Of a stretch of DNA of 64,000 nt, positions 45,915 through 56,500 are shown piece after piece (position 1 is the first letter of the stretch; each line of letters opens with the position of its first letter). Made by a program: the position numbers and the translations under genes. The stretch lies in the NCBI GenBank assembly GCA_022984795.1, contig JALIHJ010000068.1, positions 26,733-90,732 of the forward strand. Reading direction: 5' to 3'. Below the pieces are notes generated by a model. The model made no database searches, was not told the DNA's origin, and worked only from the letters and a program-made list of their open reading frames with translations. This DNA is from Fabrea salina (lineage: Eukaryota > Ciliophora > Heterotrichea > Heterotrichida > Fabreidae).

Positions 45915-47405
45915 ACATAGTACTAGTGACTGAGACGACTAGGGAAATGAACAAGCACTTACAAACAGTCGAAGAATGGGCACAGAAGTACGAGCTAGAA
46001 ATAAACACCCAGAAGACAGAAACAATCCTAATCAACGCCAAAAACAACCCAGAAGTCAAATACCGAGGAAAAGAACCAAGACAGCAAGCAACGCAAAATA
46101 CTTGGGCTACATAATCAACAAGAGGTGCACCAACAAAGACCACATGCAAGAAAGAATAACGAAGACCAAAGCAGCACTTAAACACACCCTCAGCATCCTC
46201 AGAAGACTGCACTCAATCAAAATCACCCAAAAGAAACTCATAGCAAACGCAATGATAACCCAAGTAGCAACGTACGCTCAAGAAGCCGCGCACAAGTCCA
46301 AGGTCAACAAGACGGCGGCAGAAGCACTGAATAGAATCCAGAGGAAAGCAGCAAGGTAGTGCTGAGAGTACCACAACAATCAGCTATAGAGACCACCTTA
46401 GAAGACCTCGGGTGGCTTCCCATTAAAGACACAGTTAACAAAAGAACATTAAACTTCTACAGAAAAATCCTTAAAAGCCACAAGAACTCAATCTACCACA
46501 AAGCACTCAGAATAGCCAAAGAAGAAGACTTACCAATAGTCTCTCGAACCAACAAACTACAGGAAAAATATGGCATAGACGCAGAAAGCAACACCGAAGA
46601 ATGGAACAAAGAACTCGAAAAAGCAATAAGGAGATACAGAAGACAGAAAAACACAAACAGCACTAGAGAAGAAGACATGTGAAGACTTCCGAACGTCAGC
46701 TCATTCCACGGTGAGGTCAAAGCGAAGGACTACGTCCAATTCAACAGCCACAGGCTAGACGAAATCGCGGCGATCCACAGGTGGAGAGCAGGACATAGCG
46801 ACGCAAGAAGCACACGCTTCATCAGACACATGGAACCAGACCCCAACTGCACATGGTGCAGACGAGAGGAAACAGTCGAACACATCCTAGAACACGCCCA
46901 AAAAACAGCATTCCAAGGGAAAAACTCAGGAAAATCGCAAGAAAACTCTTCAAACCAAGGGAATCACTCATCTACCACCTAACACTAGAGTCGGACAAAC
47001 TAGAAGACGAAAGGAACCAGCTCACGACGAAACAAAAGCAAAAACTAGACACAGAAATTAAGAACTACGTAAACACAATCATTAAAACCAGAAAGATTCT
47101 ACACGAAGAAACAAAGCAGGAAGACGGAACAACGACGCTCCCAATACACGAAGAAACACGACCGGAACTCAAGAGGAAAAGAACGGCAGAAGAAAATGAC
47201 AACCCAACCAAAAAACTACCCAAGACACGAAGCAGAGGCCTAGAAAACGGAACAATGACGCTCCCAAAACACGAAGAAACACGAACGGAACTCAAGAGGA
47301 AAAGAACGGCAGAAGAAAATGACAACCCAACCAAAAAACTTCCCAAGACACGAAGCAGAGGCCTAGACGGCTTACAACAATTCCAATAAATAAATAAATA
47401 AATAA
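45915..47405 (+). mobile_element. 5'-truncated non-LTR retrotransposon (LINE) with 14-bp TSD
   Basis: About 1.5 kb of the 3' end of a LINE. It encodes the thumb and C-terminal part of reverse transcriptase (HLQTVEEWAQKYELEINTQK, then NAKYLGYIINKRCT). A C-terminal Cys/His motif (CTWCRREETVEHILEH) follows at about 46850, then a very basic repeated tail. The catalytic FADD-type core and the endonuclease are missing. At least two frameshifts (near 46,080 and 46,355) and an in-frame TGA at 46680 break the frame, so this copy is dead. It ends in a (TAAA)n tail at about 47385-47405 and is flanked by a perfect 14-bp duplication, showing a real target-primed insertion. Element class is inferred. Confidence 0.85.
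47135..47380 (+). repeat. Two tandem 123-bp repeats in the LINE C-terminus
   Basis: Two nearly identical 123-bp units begin at 47135 and 47258. Each encodes 41 residues including ELKRKRTAEENDNPTKKLPK, a strongly basic segment resembling a nuclear localisation signal. The units differ at only a few positions. Confidence 0.75.
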
Positions 47406-47419
47406 ATAAGTCTAGACTA
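47406..47419. repeat. Target-site duplication, 3' copy
   Basis: Exact copy of 45901-45914, directly following the (TAAA)n tail of the LINE. Confidence 0.85.
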
Positions 47420-47443
47420 GCCCATAGCTGTATTCTGAGCCAC

Positions 47444-47530
47444 TTCTACTAAAGTGTAAAATGCCAGAAAACCATTTTTGAATTTATTCAACAAGCCTAT
47501 TTACCTTCATATTCCTGTGTTAGGACTCAG
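47444..47530 (+). repeat. Diverged direct repeat, copy 1
   Basis: About 85 bp containing GTAAAATGCCAGAAAACCAT and ending near TTAGGACTCA. A second copy is at 47741-47821. No coding frame is evident. Confidence 0.7.
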
Positions 47531-47740
47531 AATACCTTGGTAATTTCTATAAGTTAGCCATACTATGATTCTATGCTTTATTTGGATTGCATAGAAATCT
47601 GAAAGAAATAGCCATTCTGTCTACCTGAGCAATTTTGGTTAAATCAACATAGTCATCAATTAAAAACCATTTAGATGACTATTAACTCTGACTTTAATTT
47701 CAATAAATCTTTAACAGGCTAATTTGGCCTTGTAAACTAT

Positions 47741-47821
47741 TTCTATAAAGTGTAAAATGCCAGAAAAACCATTTTTGAATTTCTTCAACAACCCTATTTA
47801 CCCCTGTATTTTAGGACTCAA
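47741..47821 (+). repeat. Diverged direct repeat, copy 2
   Basis: Matches 47444-47530 over about 80 bp with a handful of substitutions and small indels. The copies lie about 297 bp apart. They could be relics of a short dispersed element or of local duplication. Confidence 0.7.
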
Positions 47822-48246
47822 GTCTCAAAAAAGCTTGTGATGTTACCAAAACTAAACCAGTTAGGGTGTTGATTTCCGAGCTATAAAGTCAGACCTTGAA
47901 TCTCTTCGTTAACTTAAATCAGGTTAAAGGATGCAGAACTGTTTTTTAGACGGGGCGTTTTCTTTGGTAACTACAGCTTCAACTTCTAATTCAAAGTGGT
48001 TTTTTGGTGAGTTTGTTCAAGTAGTTGAACCGCCAATCTTATGTTTGTCAGTTTTAGCTTGTCATTGAAGACAATAATAATCAATAGTGATATTTTCGAC
48101 TACAGATGCTTACCACGTTGGTCTCAATGACTCTATAAAAGCTTTAAAGTTACTTCTACTCTGGTTTCTTCTGTGAGTTTATATTTAACTAGACAGAAAA
48201 TACTTTAAGTGCTTTTTGATTCAGCACTGAGTTAAATCTTAATCTA

Positions 48247-51200
48247 TTAATTAGCTACTGCTTCTAAGGTGTTGTTTTCTGTTTCAAAATTCTCAGGACT
48301 TGCTATTTCTGGAACTACTTTTGCTGGGTTTCTCCTTTCAAAGAACAGGCGGTTTTGGGTTCTATCCATCTCCGTGACCTCGCTTGTTTCTACCTGTTCT
48401 TTCTTACAGCACTTTTGGTATACGAAGTAGCAGATTGTAACTAGTGACTGGAATGCAATTGCACCTACTACTAAGTACATTATGGAGTTTTCAACTAGCC
48501 AGTCAATGCTTCGGAAGTCAGTTTGCAGGAAGTAGATCACTAGTAGGAACACTAGACTGATAACTACTTCAGTTGAGACTGAGGCTAGTTGGGTCTTTGC
48601 TTCTTTGTAAGGAGCTACTTTGAATAAGAACACAGTGTACCCAACACCTAAAGCAGCATTGATACCAGCTTGGAAATATGGAAAGTCACCAAGTAGAACC
48701 AGGCTCATCGAAAAAACCATTCTTCTTAAGATAAATACTGGGTAGGTTAAGCTGGGGTTGAAATTAGAGCTGCAGCCGAACTCGTAGAAGAGTGTTCCCC
48801 AGCTTAAGTAGAAGTTGGATTCTTCACTTAGAGAAGTAATCCAGTCCCTGTACTTCTTGCAGAATCCAAACAACACAAAAGGAGTTGCCACTATAGAAAG
48901 GGTAACTAAGAACCCTACTATAAAGTTAACAACTCCAATTGTTTCTGAGTCAGGAACTGAAGACACCTGTATAAAACAAGCTATCGACAGTTCCAGGTAA
49001 CATTGAATCCAGTATCTTAAGAATGCATTGTACCTATACTCCCTCAGCACTGGTTTGAGTTTTTCCTGCAACTTTGGAATCCTGGAAAGCAACCACACAA
49101 TAGGCCAACTCAGAAGTATTACGAACATAATCACAATGTTCACTCCAGCATTGAACAAAAACATTTCTGAAGTTATTCCGTACTTGTTTTTGTAGTGCTT
49201 TGAATCTTTCCTTGTGACTAACTTAAGTAAGTAGCTGAATAAGTCAGAGGCGTATTGGAACACATCAAGTCCTTCAAACAAACCCTTCAATGTAGGAGTT
49301 AGTGGGTTGCTAGTCATAATGAGGTAAGAAAGTAGTTGCATGGTGTTCATCATTGACCAAATGTCTGCAGGGTTGCCGTTTATTAGTATAGACACTGCAC
49401 CCATAGCTCCTGCTGCTGCTCCTGCTGTTTGGGCTGTTGTCTTAGCTTTATCAAATAGAACTTTTCCCGGGTCATACTTTGATAAGCTTGTTTCTAGTTG
49501 CTCAATTCCCAAACTAAGCCCTGAAGTGCTGTTTACTTCAGACAAAAACTCCAAAATAGCTATTTCTCCTTCTGCTACATAAGTCTCAAAGTCCAGGTCT
49601 ATTTCATAATTGGTGTTGCTTACTTCCTTGAATGAGTAGGTGTATTCTATGCTTTTGTTTTGGAGTTGAACGGCAATGCTTTCCTTGGTGAGTGAAGACA
49701 CTAGTTGCTCTGAAAAGGTCAGTGTAAGCAGGTTGTCATTGTCACAAGTCAAGTTTGAGTAGAAGTTGGTACAGACTTGGTCTCTTATGAATCCTTCTAA
49801 GCACTCACAAGTTGAAATTAGTTATTGTGGCAGTAGACGTACAAGTTGAGTAGGTCCTGCTTACGTAAACTTGATGAAGGTAGTTCTTCGAAGTGCAATC
49901 TGCAGGGTTGAATCCAACTTCTATTCGCTTATTTTCTCCTTTGTAAATAAAAGGATAGCTGGAATCAATAGGATTAGAGTTCAAATCCAGTCTCTTGATC
50001 ATAGGGAATCCATTCCTCTGCCCAGTTCCAGGCATTTCTACTCCTAAAGAAAATGAGTTCCTTCCTCCTGAACTCAAGTGCTCCACTTCTAAGTAGTAGG
50101 ACTGTCCTTCTTCTAAAGCTATAGAGTTAGACTGGTTCTCTCCCCAAACAAAGTAGCTATGCTCTTCTGACTCCTGACTTGAGTTGATGATTTCTTGCTT
50201 GTTGAGTGGGTTGGAGTCGGTGCTTAAGTATACTCTAACACTTCCCCTGAAAGAAGCATAGAATACATAGTCTCCTGTCCTTGGTGGCTTTAAAAGTCCG
50301 TAGATAAGGGAGTCGTAGTCATCCATAGTTGTAAGGATAGTTGCTGAAGGAATGATTGTTTTCTCGATTAACTCACTCTCCACTCCAATACTACCTGCAA
50401 TGTAGGTTTCTCTCACTAGCCCTGCACTTCCTTGGTAGTAGTCTCTGTTCTCCAAGTTGAAGTAAGATGCACTACTGCACTTGATAGTGTTGGATGTCGC
50501 TTCGATGGTTTGGCATTGAGATCCGTCTACCTCTACCTGGATTCTGGAAGTGTCACTGGGGAAGGACTTGCCAGTGACTGTAGCTTGTATTCCGTTGTTT
50601 GAGTTGAAGGAGACAGTTTCAACTGCAGCCAGAGTTCTGAACCAGTACTGGTCTCCTTCTAGTGTGTAGCCTCCTATCCAGTATAGTGCTCTTATTCTGC
50701 CATTTAGCTTGTACTCCACATTCTGATCTCCATGCACATTGCTACCTACTACTCCATTCAGAATGTAAGGATCAGAGGTTTCAACAAATTCACTCTCAAA
50801 TGCCACTTCTAGTCCTTCTATGTTCAGGTAGTTTATTTCGTCTTTATGGCTTTCCCCAGCAATAAAATGCAGGCCAATGGTGTCTCCAGCAGCTCCTTCA
50901 CTTGGAACCAGACTCATTATGGGATCAGGCCAAAACCACCCAAATGCACTGGTCTTCGAGTATATTTCCCCAGAGTTGTGCAGTGCTTGTAGGTTAGGGT
51001 TACTTGTATCACTTGAATCCCAAGGAGGAGTGAGACATTCAATCTCATCTGCTTTCACAGAGAGTATTTCGCAGTCCTTTCCATCTAAAGTGACTTGGTA
51101 GTTGCTGGCATCCAAGTCACCTGTGAAGTCCCCAAACAAGTACAGACTACTCAGCCCATAGAAGTATTGTGGATCAGTAATTCCCTTGTTTGGGGTGGCT

Positions 51201-51250
51201 ATTTGGGTCACACTTACAGCTTGGCACAATCCTAGCAAGAACACAATCAT
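48247..51250 (-). pseudogene. Receptor-family paralog with internal deletion and frameshift
   Basis: The 5' part (49805-51250) encodes a signal peptide (MIVFLLGLCQAVS), IPT-like domains and a PA14-like domain (PPRTGDYVFYASFRGSVRVY), parallel to the first ~445 residues of the 41-kb receptor. It then stops after CTSTATITNFNL. Starting a few bases away in another frame, TCECLEGFIRDQVC leads into the beta domain and the multi-pass C-terminal module (to 48247). About 660 residues present in the 41-kb paralog (IPT-Cys units, LamG and most cysteines) are absent at the junction near 49,800, and the frame is lost. No 16-nt intron with GT-AG ends fits. Two separate genes, a decayed gene or a misassembly remain possible. 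Confidence 0.65.
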
Positions 51251-51862
51251 ATTTATTAATTCTCCACCTTACCTTAACTTTAGTTAGTTACTTACTTCTG
51301 GGTACTAAACCTAAGCACCCAGAATTGGTTTTAGAGCTCACTTTCTTGGAAATATGACAAAAGGGGTCCATTTACTAAGAAAATGCCTAGCTAAGTCAAG
51401 GTTCTTGTTAAGTAATGAGACTTAGTTCCAATCAACTACAAGTAGTTAATCACTGTACTCAGTTTTGGCTCACATCAGGAAGCACAAGCTATATAGGTCT
51501 GTTCAGTCCCTTTTGAACAGAACATGGGTATTCCAAACTTCTTAGACTGGCAGAGTTCCGTTTCTAGAAAACACTCTCCCAAGAGTTTACACTATCTCTG
51601 CATACAGAACTTAGGCACAACTTTGAACAAAATACTTCTTGAAAGCACAAGGTAGTTTTGTTTCAAGTTGGCTCTGTACAGGACACTAGGAACTTGGACT
51701 TATGGTGTTTATGACTTGCAACCCTGTGAGCACTTTATTGCTTATTTGCTCAGCTTTGTGTAGATGCACATACATATCAAACTACTTTGGAGAGAACAAA
51801 GACGCAGAAGGAACAACATGACTTAAGAAACCTACCAGCTACTCCAACTTATATTGTCTTTG
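51251..51862. other. Gene-free interval
   Basis: About 610 bp upstream of the deleted receptor paralog. Stops are frequent in all frames and no family resemblance was seen. The first ~60 bp are AT-rich and probably include its promoter. Confidence 0.4.
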
Positions 51863-52183
51863 ATGCTCAGACTGATTACTTGCGTTAAGACTCACTGTGT
51901 TTCATATGTAGAGATCACTGCAATAGTGATTTTCTTTGTGTTGGGTTTGGTGGTTGTTGTCTGCAGGTAGATTACGGACAGTTCAATGCATTCTGCAATC
52001 AGTAGCATAGCTTTTATAGGGTTCTCTACGGTTATTCAGGACACAGAAGTACTATATGCTACTTCTGGACTTATTATCACGTGGCTTAAGTGCTTCAGGA
52101 GTTGCTGTGGAGGCAAAGAAAGCAACTCAACCTCTTCTGTCTATAACTTAACTGTCAACTCACAAGTAGTTTCTTCAACTTAG
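51863..52183 (+). pseudogene. Relic or small spliced gene resembling the receptor C-terminal helices
   Basis: From an ATG at 51863 the frame encodes a hydrophobic helix (VEITAIVIFFVLGLVVVVC), meets an in-frame TAG at 51968, and continues with a second hydrophobic part (MHSAISSIAFIGFSTVIQ, then LIITWLKCFRSCCGGKE). The spacing of the two segments and the CC motif loosely match the end of the receptor module (for example RLILKLHSCCKK in the 41-kb gene). A 15-nt GTAGATTACGGACAG spans the TAG and could be a non-canonical intron ending in CAG; removing it gives about 100 residues. Relic versus small real gene is undecided. Confidence 0.35.
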
Positions 52184-52712
52184 GTCTTTTAACTCTGCAT
52201 AATTCTAAGCTAATTAAACAAAGAGTCACTAAGTTTAGAGTGGTTACTAATAAGTACCTGAAAAAAGGCTGGGCTTATGAAGCTGATTCTTTAGTACATC
52301 AGAACTGGAGTGGCTGGGAAACTCAATAGTTCTGGGTACTTGAGGTCAGTTTATGAGTTCAACAGAATGAGTGTTAGGGTGTAAGTGCTATCTAGTTGCT
52401 TAGAGGCTGTAGGTTGCTAGCTTTGATTTGCATTGCTAGAGTTATCATGAGTAAGGACTAGTTGGTGTTCTGGAGTTTGTCTTGATAGTTTTAAGGAACA
52501 TTTCGTATAACTCGGCAGGTCATATTTAGTACTTAGTCACACCAACTGGAGTGCATAGAATGGGAGTGGTTTAAGTTAGACAGTGTCTACTAAGTTATGC
52601 TTTGTAATGGAAACACCTGCCCTCTTGGTTGCCCAGCTGTTTATCGATGTAGCTGTGGAAGTTTCTAGATAGGTCATACACCTAGTCTTCTGTCCGAAGC
52701 ACAGGTACTTGA
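52184..52712. other. Gene-free interval with telomere-like 12-mer
   Basis: About 530 bp with no supported coding frame. GTGTTAGGGTGT at 52371-52382 matches the telomere repeat exactly over 12 bases. Confidence 0.4.
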
Positions 52713-53520
52713 TATGATTTCCCAGAAGAAGATAGAAATCATCTAGATAACTCAAAGGGTTATTTCAGAGACTCAGAAGCTGGCCTCACAGCAACTTCCC
52801 CGACTAAAACAGCTAGGCAAGGCAGCATTGAACAAGCTAGAAAAGAACTCAGCCAAATCGAACCCCAGAACTTATTCCCCCAACTTGCCGACCAACTGGG
52901 CTATTCAAACCAACTCCAAGAACTAAGGGCTCAAATTGAAGAGCAAGAAATGAACTCACTAAGAATTCTAACTGATTTTGAGAATCCAGAAATCAAGAAG
53001 TCCAGAAACTCAACCAAAGAATTGCTGTTCTCCAAAAGGAGCTCCAAGAAAACCAAAACAAGAAACAACTGAATGAAGACTTCTCAAACCAACTCGGAGA
53101 AATCATGACTCGAAACGAAGAAACAATTGCATCACAGGAAGCAATCATTAATGCCCTGAGAGAAGAACTCGAAGCAGAATACGACAAACAGCAAACTACA
53201 GTAAGGCACCATAGAATCCAGAGATTAAAGACTACTTGTTTCAGGAATCCGGAAGAAGAGAGGTCAAGCCAAAAGAAGTCCAGCCACTTATGCTGGAAAT
53301 TGATGAATTTGACCCAGAAAAGGCATACTGCCTGCATCAGCTGGGTTTTATCTACGAAAAAATAAAAGACTACGCCAATGCTGAACAGTGTTATTTGAGA
53401 AGTAATAGGATTAAGGAGACTGCAGTTACTGGAAGTGGTACTCTAGCAGCTACACACAACAACTTGGGGAACCTTTACTACAGCATGGCAACTACTCCAA
53501 GGCAGAATACTAATGCATAA
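52713..53520 (+). pseudogene. Frameshifted coiled-coil/TPR protein fragment (kinesin-light-chain-like)
   Basis: No start codon is visible. A coiled-coil frame (ARKELSQIEPQNLFPQL, ELRAQIEEQEMNSLRIL) shifts near 52990 by one missing base into QEVQKLNQRIAVLQKELQEN. It then passes GTAAGGCACCATAG (14 nt, intron-like) into TPR sequence (EKAYCLHQLGFIYEKIKDYA, ATHNNLGNLYYSM). The last TPR loses frame again by one base (ATGGCAAC, where ATGGGCAAC would keep frame) and soon stops. TPRs of this kind follow coiled coils in kinesin light chains and related ciliate proteins. The one-base losses could be real decay or sequencing errors. Confidence 0.55.
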
Positions 53521-53558
53521 AATATTAACTATTTTAGGTATTACTAAGTTTCTTATGA

Positions 53559-56500
53559 TTAACTGATTATTTTTCTTCCTCTAAAGAACTCTAGTGGATT
53601 CCCTTGATCGATTCCAGGACTTTGTTCTTCGGTGGCAATATTACCCCCTTGGGTTCTGTTGACCACTTTAGTTTCTTGTAGAGTGACCACCCTAGCACTC
53701 TTTCTTTCCTTAAAGAAAGAGTAAACTCTGTAGCCAAATTCAAGAATTGCAGTGGCACTCTGGATTACAATCACTCCCAGAACTAGGTATAGTATAAGGT
53801 TTTCCACTTTGTAGAAGCTGTCCTCCCATTCACTGTTGAGAAAGTACATCACAGCAAAAAACACTAAGCATACTGCTGCTTCAGTGATGCTGGCCAGTAG
53901 TTGCTTTGTCTTTTCTAGATTTGGCCTCACTGTGCAAGTAAACAAACCGTATGCTAGTATTATTGCTGTATTTGCACCAGCTTGGATTATGGGGTAGCTA
54001 CCCAAGAGTGTCAGACTTCCTGCCAGTAGTAGTCTGACTGCCACAAACAAAAAGTAGGTGTAAGGAGCTTTGGGTTTGTTTCCCCGGTCAAATTCATAGA
54101 ACAAGGCTCCCCATGTGGCGTAGAAGTCTGAGTCTTCAGTTGAGGTCTCTATTTCATCTGCTTTCTTTCTGCAGAATAACCATAGAGACACAGGGGTAAC
54201 TACAATAAAGCAAAGTACCAGTCCAGCTGATGCATAGCTTGCTATCTCCAGTGTATTAGCCTCCGGAAAGTCAGATAACTGGATCAAGCATGCAATTGTT
54301 AAGTCTAAATAGCATTGGATCCAGTACCTGATGAACACGTTGTACTTGTATTCCTTCAACCACTTTTGGAGTCTTTCCTCACCACATGTGAATGTTTTCG
54401 ATACCAGCCAAATAAAAGGCCATGCTGCTAAAAGCACAACCAATATTGCTAAGTTCGTGGCAGCTGTTACCATGAAAAGACTTGAGGAGAACTTTGAGGA
54501 GTAGTCTGTGGAGTCACTACCTGTAATAACTTCTAAAGCGTAGTCTAAGTAGACCCTGAAAGACTCCAGCAAGTTGATTCCTTCTAAAAGTCCTTTGGTT
54601 CTTGGAGTTAGGGGATTGTTGCTTAAAGTTATGTAAGATACTACCTCAAGGGTGTTCATTAGGTTCCACAGAGTTGATGGGTTGGGGTTGACTAAACTGA
54701 ACAAAGCTGTGGCTGTTCCTGCTGCTGCAGTTAGCGTTTGGGCTTGCTCTTTGGCTTCTTTAGTTTGGACTCCAGCTAAGTCATACTCTTGCAGCTTGGC
54801 TTCAAAGGTGTTGTTAGCTAGAGTGTGGTTGAGAGTGCTTAGGATCTGAGTAGTGAATTCCACCTGAATCACTTCTCCCTCTGAAACAAATGACTTGAAG
54901 TTTAAAGTGATTCTGTAGCTGCTGAAACTAAGTTCTTTTAAAGAGTATGTGTAGTCAATGGTTTTGTTATGGAGTTCTAGCTTGAGCTTGTTTTTGTTTA
55001 AGGATGCTTTTAAGTCTTCTGAAAATTCAAGACTTAAAGAGTTGTTGTCTTCAGTTGTTAAGTTACCATAAAAGTTTACTGGTTCTTCTGGTCCCTCTGG
55101 CTCTTGAACACTTGGTTGGAACTTGTTCAGCTCAGCTTCAAGTGTGCTACTGCTCAAAGTATGGTTCAAGTTACTTAGAATGCTGGAAGTGAACTTTAGT
55201 TGAACCACTTCTCCCTCCGAAACAAATGACTTGAAGGTTAGGTTGATCCTGTAGCTGCTGAGACTAAGTTCTTCCAGAGAGTAACTGTACTCAATAGTTT
55301 CATTCTGCAGCATCACTTCAAAGTCATCTTCTCTAAGGGATGCTTTTAGGTCCTCTGAGAAGCTAAGTTGCAGTGAGTTGTCTGCTTGAGTTGTGAGATT
55401 AGCTTCGAAAGTTAAGTCTGGGTCATACTCACAAGCCTCTGTTGCTGAATTCCAAGAGTAGTCTGTATTGCACTGGCAGTCGGAAGAAGGAGAGGCATTC
55501 TCAATACAAGACTGGCAACTAGAAAAGTCTTCGCAAGTTTTGCACTGCTGGTCATAACAAAGGTTGCACGAGGAGTCGTTTCTCACACAGCCAGTTTCTT
55601 GGCAGTTCTGATGGCAGGTCCCACACGAACTGTTTTCTTCGTCCCAGTACTCGTTTATGCTGCAAGTAGCAAGGCATTGATCCGAATTGTTACTTGGGCA
55701 ATAGCTACAGCCTCCCGAGCAACCAGAAGATTGTAGTAAGCTAGAAGGATCATAGTCAGTGTTGTAGATCCTGAACTCCCACAAAAAGCCATGGAAAAAC
55801 AACTCCTTTGCACCAGAACTTGAGTATGCAGCCCCAATCAAGCAAGTGTAGCCACTAGTAATATCCTGGTAGAATTCATTTCCAAAGTCTTTAACAGCTG
55901 GGGCATTCCCGTTGACTGAAACAGAGACTTTGTAGCTAGAAGACTCTACATAAGACCTGAAGACTAAAAAGCTCCAATTAGTAGTCAAAGAATCAGTCTG
56001 CGTAATATGCTCCGCAGAACTTGAAATCCCAATCATTCCTTGGAATTCTTGACTTGAACTTATAAAAAGTCCAAATTTAACCCAAGTGCCAGAATCTTCT
56101 CTGGAAAATATATGTCCCCCGAAAGACTTAGGCATAACCCAAGCTACCATTGTGAACTTAGGAGCTATAGTGAACTCCTTCTCTGCGTCGTTAGCATGAG
56201 GAGGCAGTTGCATGTAGCTAGAGTCTCCATCGAAGTAATACCCTCTTTCTTTGGTGGAAATGGGATCAGTTGGGTCGTAGTTTGGGTAGAAGTTGTTGTC
56301 TTTGCCTGTAAGCACTGGGATGGAGTTCTTTTGGTCGTTTACAATATCAAGGATCACATTGTCTAGGCTCAGGTGGAAGACAAAGATGTCAGAAGGATCG
56401 CAGATTCCTGAGTTCTCAGTGAATCCAGTGGGGCAAAAAGGAATGCACATGCCTTGAGTGAGGTAGTAACCTTCTGAACAAGCTGTGCAACTGTCTACTC

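Larger units (their letters stand above)
47420..48246. other. Gene-free AT-rich interval with direct repeats
   Basis: About 830 bp between the LINE and the receptor relic. It holds the two diverged direct repeats and an 11-base telomere-like GTTAGGGTGTT (47860-47870). No gene, tRNA or clear element ends were seen. It may be eroded subtelomeric sequence. Confidence 0.5.

Noticed and set aside
49740-49860. A 15- or 16-nt intron joining the two halves of the 48-51 kb receptor
   Set aside because: The frame change needs a removal of 3n+1 bases; the only GT-AG candidate found near the join, GTGAGTGCTTAG, is 12 nt and does not restore frame.
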